Below, in pieces: positions 53,952 through 64,000 of a stretch of 64,000 nt of DNA (position 1 is the first letter of the stretch; each line of letters opens with the position of its first letter). The position numbers and the translations under genes were made by a program. The notes beneath the pieces were generated by a model. The model did no database searches. It was given only the letters and a program-made list of their open reading frames with translations, and was not told where the DNA came from. Origin of the DNA: Acanthacorydalis orientalis (lineage: Eukaryota; Arthropoda; Insecta; Megaloptera; Corydalidae); assembly GCA_034766995.1 (NCBI GenBank), contig CM068315.1:8388796-8452795 (forward strand), given 5' to 3'.

Positions 53952-54982
53952 TTCTTGTTTTCAGTATCGATATAAAATTACAACTTTACACGATTATTTT
54001 TATATCTGATTATTATCTTAATTTATTTTTTTCTACTCGAAGAATATTACTTTCCAATCATGCTTTTTTAATTACTAAATTAAATTTACATTACGTAGTT
54101 TTTTAGAACGTTTTAATATTCGTTAAAATTATAATTAATTTTTAATTTTTGTAGGTCAGTATTATAAAACCGAGTGCCATTTCATAGTAATATTTAAAAA
54201 TACATATTAAAAATTTATTTTTTCCTCAAACCATTGCAAAAATACTCACTTACCATTAATGTACATTAAATACAAACTTAAAAAAATATGTAGTTGTCAT
54301 AAAACATTTAATAACACCTTATTAGGACTCATTTATTTTAATACATCTGAATTAATTTTAATCAGCATTATATTTTTGTATTTAATGAATTGTACAAATA
54401 TTTTTGTAAACCTATTTAGAATTATAAAAATATTTTAGAAACTATTTTATAAGTATTCAAATAGTGGATAATAATTAATAATAATTATTACATTAGGTTT
54501 AAAATTTGATAATTCTTACATTTTTATAAAAAAATTCTTACTAAGCTTCAGTTAAATTTACCTAATATTATATTTGTTATGAATTAAGTCGTATTTTTTT
54601 AATATTCAAAAATGTGCCTTTTAATAGGTATTTATTTTAATACTTATCGATTTACTATTATAAGTACATATATGTAATTTTTTAGTTTGTAATCTTTTTT
54701 TCAATAAAATCATGTTCTCTATACTAAAGTATTTCTATATTTTTAATCTATAAATGTTGATGAATTGCAGGCGTATATATGAACTAAACTAATTCATTAT
54801 TATGAAAACTATTTTATTGAATATCCAGCATCTACACAATCGAACATATCGAGAGTGTCTGTCTCACTAACAAGAGACGTCGGCACAACAATTATATTTT
54901 AATTGTTGTCATGATACAATAACCGATGCTAGAAACCATCTAGAAACTAACTAACAATCACAGGAGACAGTGTTAATAACTG
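53952..54982 (+). other. AT-rich 3' flank of the candidate small gene
   Basis: This could be the 3' UTR as far as AATAAA at 54703-54708, followed by about 270 bases of unremarkable flank up to the piggyBac-like element. No open frame of note is present. Confidence 0.35.
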
Positions 54983-54986
54983 TTAA

Positions 54987-55692
54987 GGGGACCCGGTGGT
55001 CTAGCGGCCTAAAATTTAAGCTATTTTAAAATTTTTTTTTCTATATGAGGGTAATGAATAATGCTTTCAAATTTTTTTACACTTATTTTATTACTAATAA
55101 ACTACACAAAAATGAAAATAGACAAAAAAAAAATTTTTTTTAAATTAGAAAAATGATGCTGAAGTCTCCCTCTCTAAAAAAATGGAATTGCGTGGTGAAT
55201 GATGATTTATCTCTCCCTCTGATCTGAAATAAAACAATTGACGAATTTTTAATTAGTATAAGTATAGCTATCGCAGGAAGTAGAATAAAAAAAAAATTGA
55301 CAAAATGGCGCGTAGTCAAAAGTACAAGTTTGAAAACGACCAGTATTTTTGAATGTTTTGTTAATAAAAAAAATATAAATATTTTACGGAAACTATTAGT
55401 TTTACTTCCAGCGAGAGCTAGAACTATTCAGAATAACATATTAAAATTTCAGACAAATCGGTCAAGTAGTTTTTTTTTCTGGCCCCCGCAAGACGAAAAA
55501 AAATAGTTTCGAGATAAACGCGTTTAAAGTTTTGCCGGCTCCACTTATTCTTCTACCTACCTGACCTTCTAATGGGCTGTAGATCCTGAAATACTCTGAA
55601 TTTCGTCATCAAATTTTAACAGTATATTTTTAAGATACTATACTTTCGAAAAAAAAATCGATTTTTCGAAAATTCTAGACCACCGGGTCCCC
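54987..55692. mobile_element. piggyBac-like miniature element with perfect TIRs and TTAA duplications
   Basis: GGGGACCCGGTGGTCTAG at 54987-55004 is matched exactly in reverse complement by 55675-55692. TTAA flanks both ends (54983-54986 and 55693-55696), the target duplication of the piggyBac superfamily. The 706-bp interior has long A and T runs and a phrase 'gataaacgcgtttaaag'. Its longest open frame (69 codons at 55297) is lysine- and asparagine-rich and not transposase-like. It is therefore a nonautonomous element, apparently young, since the terminal repeats carry no mismatch. Confidence 0.85.
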
Positions 55693-55696
55693 TTAA

Positions 55697-58373
<2,677 letters not shown>

Positions 58374-59929
58374 ATGGATATTATAAAAGAGTCAGATAAT
58401 ATTTTAGTATTATGGAATAAAATTTCATCTCAAGATTCGTTACAAACACTAGTTGAATCTTTGAATAATAAACTGGGTAGTAATGGAAAAATTCAAATAG
58501 AAAATATAGAACGTTTATCAATGGGTAAGTAGGGTTATAAAAATAACTGGTAGCATGCCATTGAAATTGCATAAACAAAAATTAAAAGTAAATATTTTTG
58601 ATCAGAAATTTTTTTTGTGATTTTCAAAATGGAAAAAAACAATTAATTTGTGAAAATAAATTTAACCACGGTATCAGAATTGAATTGTGAGCTAATTGCT
58701 GCCCACTAATTAAAAATATGCCGAATTTTTATTTCAGCAAATTATAATAAATCTACATTTGATGTAATTATTTCGGGAATAGTTGATGGAGATAATATTG
58801 AACATACGTCAACATTATTAAATCAATATGCCAATATTCTTAAAAGAAATGGTAAAACTTTATTATATCAAAAGATAGGTGTTGAACCATATATTGAAAG
58901 TGACCAATTTATATCTGCTGTTAAAACTTGTGGATTGCTAATTGATGAGCATACAACAAATAATAATTTAGTATGGTTATAGTTTAACTTTTGTATCATA
59001 TAAAAGTTAGTTTTCGTTATGGAACTTTATATTTTACAGATTACATTGTATGGTCGTAAACCAAATTTTGAAATAGGTTCGAGTGTTAAATTATCTTTTA
59101 CTTGCAAACCAGACACAGCTGCTGTATGGAAAATAAGTGACACAGTAGATGAAGATATTGAGACAGTTGATCCAGATACATTGTTAGATGAAGATGATCT
59201 TAAAAAACCTGATGCAGCATCGTTACGTGTTTGTGGTACAACAGGTTTACGTAAAGCTTGTAAAGACTGTTCTTGTGGTTTAGCAGAAGAATTAGATACA
59301 GAAAGTCGAGGCGAAAAGACAACTACAGAAGCAGCTAAATCGTCTTGTGGAAATGTAATAAAAATGACTATTTCGATTATTTATGTAGAAAAATTAAATA
59401 AGTTTATTTCAGCTTGAATTATACTTTTTATTTTTTTTAAATTGATTATTTATATCAATCTTATTTGTTTTTAATGTTTGTAATATATGTGTGTTTATGT
59501 ATATATATATATATATATGTATGTATATGTTATTGCCAAACTCCAATGACCACGCTAAGTCAGACTTTGAGTAGTCAATATATATCCTGATTTATAAAAT
59601 TAAAATTAGATCACCTTCATTCTCACCCTTACTTTTTTTTTACCCATCCAAGCATAAGTGTACAGCCCTGAGTAGAAGTTCTACTTCGGAATTTGACTGA
59701 CGGCGCCTGGGCGAATCATACTGCCTAGACAAAATCAGACTGCCTGGTCATTGGACTTTGCCTATGACATATATATATATATATGTATGTATATATGTAT
59801 AAAATTTTGTTTTAGTGTTACTTAGGTGATGCCTTCAGATGTGCTTCATGCCCTTACATTGGTATGCCAGCTTTTAAACCAGGAGAAAAAATTTTGTTGT
59901 CGGATAGTCAACTAAAAGCTGATATTTAA
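58374..59929 (+). CDS. CIAPIN1: Anamorsin / CIAPIN1 homologue, complete, four coding exons
   Basis: Exons 58374-58524, 58738-58970, 59040-59354 and 59816-59929 join in frame to 270 codons plus TAA. All introns are GT...AG (donors GTAAGT, GTATGG, GTAATA). The family acts in the cytosolic Fe-S assembly (CIA) machinery, taking electrons from the diflavin reductase NDOR1/Tah18. Residues 1 to about 130 match the methyltransferase-like N-terminal domain. 'KPNFEIGSS' and an acidic linker ending '[14 protein letters not shown]' follow. Fe-S site A is C193-X8-C202-X2-C205-X-C207 ('[15 protein letters not shown]'). Site B is C231-X2-C234-X7-C242-X2-C245, split by the last intron, and the tail reads '[16 protein letters not shown]'. 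All eight cysteines are present and the length is normal, so the gene looks functional. The ATG lies after 'cgtatc' and is the only start that gives the expected N-terminus. AATAAA occurs at 60247 and 60424. The weakest point is the exon 2 donor GTATGG. Confidence 0.95.
59535..59762. mobile_element. Miniature inverted-repeat element in CIAPIN1 intron 3
   Basis: The ends are imperfect inverted repeats of about 33-35 bp. The left reads GCCAAACTCCAATGACCACG and, reversed, the right reads GGCAAAGTCCAATGACCAGG; both continue into AGTC-GA-TTTG. The 228-bp interior is noncoding and GC-richer than the intron and holds a GTAGAAGTTCTAC palindrome. Flanks 'tatgttat' and 'tatgacat' resemble a degraded 8-bp duplication, which would suit a hAT-type element, but TA repeats on both sides make this uncertain. 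It ends 53 bp before the last CIAPIN1 exon. Confidence 0.65.
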
Positions 59930-61109
59930 AACACCTATTGAATAGTTGTGTCTAGAAAATATTTAATTTTAATTCCATATATGTGCACACAGGATACATG
60001 ATATAAACAACACTTAAGTAAAAAAATGTTCCTAAAAAATAACAATGTTAAAAAATAATATCAGTAATTATCTGTTTATACTTTTATGTATTAATTTCTA
60101 AAAAATATAAAAATATAATATTCATTGTAGTCATTTTTTATATTTGATATTTAATGTATTTTTTTTTATTTTTACACCAAAAATATATATTTGTATTTTA
60201 TTTTTATATGGTGTGATCTTAGTTGTAGCAAAAGTTATTAAATGGAAATAAAAGTATCCAATTCGTAATTAGTGGCCTTGAATATCATTAATTAAAGAAA
60301 GAAAACTGCCTTATAGTAAGAAATATAAGACTATTTTTTTTATTCAATGTACTTAATGATGTATATAAGTAAATAAGAAGCGATATTCATAACTTATTCT
60401 CTGAAATAGGATTTACAATTTTCAATAAAATATAAAAATATAAGATATTCCTGTTTAAAATAAAGTTATTTTTTATTAATTTGTTTCAGTATTTACACAA
60501 TATTAGAATGTGAAATCATATTTTTAATGATTTTCTATCTTATACAGAGTGAAATACATTGCAGCAAATAATGTAACAATATGAATATAAGACTATTTCA
60601 TACAAATATCACTTATCTTCAGTAACATTCTAAATCATACCAAAAAAATATATAAAAGTGAATATTAGAAAAAATAAATACAATAAGAATTAATGTATAT
60701 TATAGTATTCTGATATAAATGAAGTTAAAATTGCAATTATTGGGTTAATAGATATTTTTTTATATTACTTTGTTTTTAGCGAAGTATACTTTTTCATGTT
60801 CATGGTCATCGAAAAATGAACAATAAAATACGTTAACATTAAAATATACATAGATATTTTTTATAAGTGAAAATAATACCATTTATTTTTTCTTTGTTCA
60901 TCTAAGAAAAGTGAAAAATATATTCAAATTGTATGAAAGCTTAAGAAAAATTAAGTGCAAAGGTTATTTTAAAGAACACAACCTAGATCAATTTACATTA
61001 TTTTAACCATATTGTATTGTTATATTTATTTAATCTATCCTCTTTCACAATTATAAGTGTAATATATTTAATATTTCTAAATATATTATTAAAAGGAAAA
61101 TATTTACAC
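59930..61109 (+). other. CIAPIN1 3' UTR and spacer to Rm62
   Basis: AT-rich, with polyadenylation signals AATAAA at 60247 and 60424 suggesting the CIAPIN1 transcript ends before about 60450. The remaining spacer has no gene or array of note. Confidence 0.55.
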
Positions 61110-61448
61110 TAGTGATGAAAAAACGAAAGCGCGCGCGAGTTTCCGGTCATATATGTTGTGACGTAAAACAAACTTCCATTTCAATCACGGGTAGATGATA
61201 GGTAAGTTAACCAAGCTTAAGTTTTATATTAAAATGTATCAAAATATAAGCTAAGAAGTGAAATTGATATTTGTAAACTGAAAAAATATTAATTGTAATT
61301 AACTATTTGCATTTTTATTTAGATGTTAAGAATTATATAGCCAAATTAATGGAATGTATTTTTTTGTTGTAGGAAAGTTCAGCCAACAACACATATTAGA
61401 CAATCTAAATTTATTCGTGTATTTAAAAGCCATCAATTAATTTTAACC

Positions 61449-61450
<2 letters not shown>
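61110..61450 (+). promoter_or_regulatory. Rm62 promoter and 5' leader with a leader intron
   Basis: A GC-richer stretch carries alternating GCGCGCG (about 61129-61137), an ETS-like TTCCGG at 61141 and a CRE-like TGACGTAA at 61159-61166. A noncoding exon appears to end at 61201 before donor GTAAGT. A second exon starts at 61373 after 'tttttgttgtag' and ends at 61450 in 'aaccat' before GTAAGT. The transcription start is not determined. The factor-binding names are motif matches only. Confidence 0.55.
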
Positions 61451-63205
<1,755 letters not shown>

Positions 63206-63718
63206 GTAAAAAAAATTAAACTTAATATGAAAAGTAAAGTTTAATATTCAAGTTAAATTAGTTTTTCTGAAAAGTTAATATTAATTTGAAATGTTATATT
63301 TTTATTGACTAATATCAATTTTCACATAGAATTATAATTATAGTTTTCTTTTGAACTAATTGTGGGTTGGCTAAGTAGCATTTTATTTGGGAAGTTCCAG
63401 ACTGGTTGACTGAATTATTTGTATTATGGTTAATTGTGTATTGATTTTCTAAAAATGCATATTTAATAAGATTATTATTGAGTATGAGAGTGGTAATTTC
63501 TTTTCATATATTCTTAAGTTTTAATTCTTATATGTATAACATCATTGGTTATGTATAATCAGTATACATATATCCTAAATTTTCTATAAACCATATACAA
63601 AGTTAATTTATTATAGTCATAGATGTGATGATCATACAATTATATTTTGTTTTTTTTTTTTAAAAAAAAAGTTTAAAATGTATTATTACTAATCAGTCTG
63701 GTTATCCCTTTGTTTCAG

Positions 63719-64000
63719 AGGCACAACATGCAAGATGATTGTGTACCAGCACAGAAGAAGTGAAATATTTAAATGTGTAGATATATACATATTTATGTAT
63801 ATATTGCTATCTTAAATATCACATACATGACAAAGTCTGTGCTTTGTACACACAAATAGTATTAGCGTTCAGCATTCACATAAAGTGCGAATGATTGATG
63901 CGCAGTGTACTGTACGTAAAAGTCTTTGTGTGTGCCTCTTATACGAACCGAATGTTGGAAGATTTGATGCATGCAAAACAGCACTGCTTCAAAAATGGCA
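63719..64000 (+). other. GC-richer block behind a splice acceptor inside Rm62; candidate poison exon or structured element
   Basis: The block starts after a good acceptor ('ccctttgtttcag', G at 63718) and is clearly less AT-rich than the intron before it. It does not encode the expected rest of motif V and motif VI. Joined to the exon ending at 63205, the frame reads Glu-Ala-Gln-His-Ala-Arg and stops at TGA 63736-63738. Within it, ACACACAAA (63848-63856) is complementary to TTTGTGTGT (63925-63933), with further partial pairing inside (AGTA with TACT, CATTC with GAATG). It could be an alternative terminal or poison exon, an intronic conserved element or simply intron. The true next coding exon is not in the window. 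Confidence 0.35.

Noticed and set aside
55297..55506. 69-codon frame inside the piggyBac-like element
   Set aside because: It has no transposase motifs and is a chance frame in a nonautonomous element.

Overview
The window looks like insect nuclear DNA, most likely from a hymenopteran such as a bee (the order is an inference). It is about 80% A+T by eye, with many (TA)n and compound CA/TA, CT/TA and GATA/TA microsatellites. The two clear genes have short AT-rich introns with canonical GT...AG ends. Only decayed transposable elements are present, mostly mariner-type. There are no operons, Shine-Dalgarno sites or other prokaryotic features.

Bases 1-51.8 kb are a gene desert in which I find no convincing protein gene. 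It holds dozens of TA-rich arrays and the remains of several elements: an RTE-like LINE 3' end (3.4 kb), a hAT-like miniature element with an 8-bp target duplication (3.87 kb), and mariner-type elements with terminal repeats or recognisable transposase pieces at 10.1, 27.2, 37.3 and 45.7 kb. Two tRNA-like remnants, several hairpins and a set of GC-richer, non-repetitive islands are also present (14.6-15.9, 21.7, 23.1-23.6, 24.38, 32.3, 35.1, 41.8, 46.95-47.17, 49.3 kb). The islands could be conserved cis-regulatory sequence, but that is untested.

Between 51.8 and 54.7 kb lies a candidate small gene on the + strand. A CpG-containing island is followed by an ATG exon and, 1.8 kb later, by a phase-compatible terminal exon; together they would encode 47 residues. 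An unexplained GC-richer block sits in the intron. A piggyBac-like miniature element with perfect 18-bp terminal repeats and TTAA duplications follows at 54,987-55,692.

The right end is the gene-bearing part. CIAPIN1 (anamorsin, cytosolic Fe-S cluster assembly) is complete in four coding exons, 58,374-59,929, and carries a miniature inverted-repeat element in its last intron. About 1.2 kb downstream on the same strand is the DEAD-box RNA helicase p68/Rm62 (61,449 to beyond 63,205). Its start codon appears to be split by an intron (AT|G), and the gene runs off the window before motif VI. The last 280 bases hold a GC-richer, partly self-complementary block behind a good splice acceptor. If used as an exon it would truncate the helicase, so it is a candidate poison exon or regulatory RNA element. 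CIAPIN1 and Rm62 are independent housekeeping genes; nothing in the sequence links their functions.
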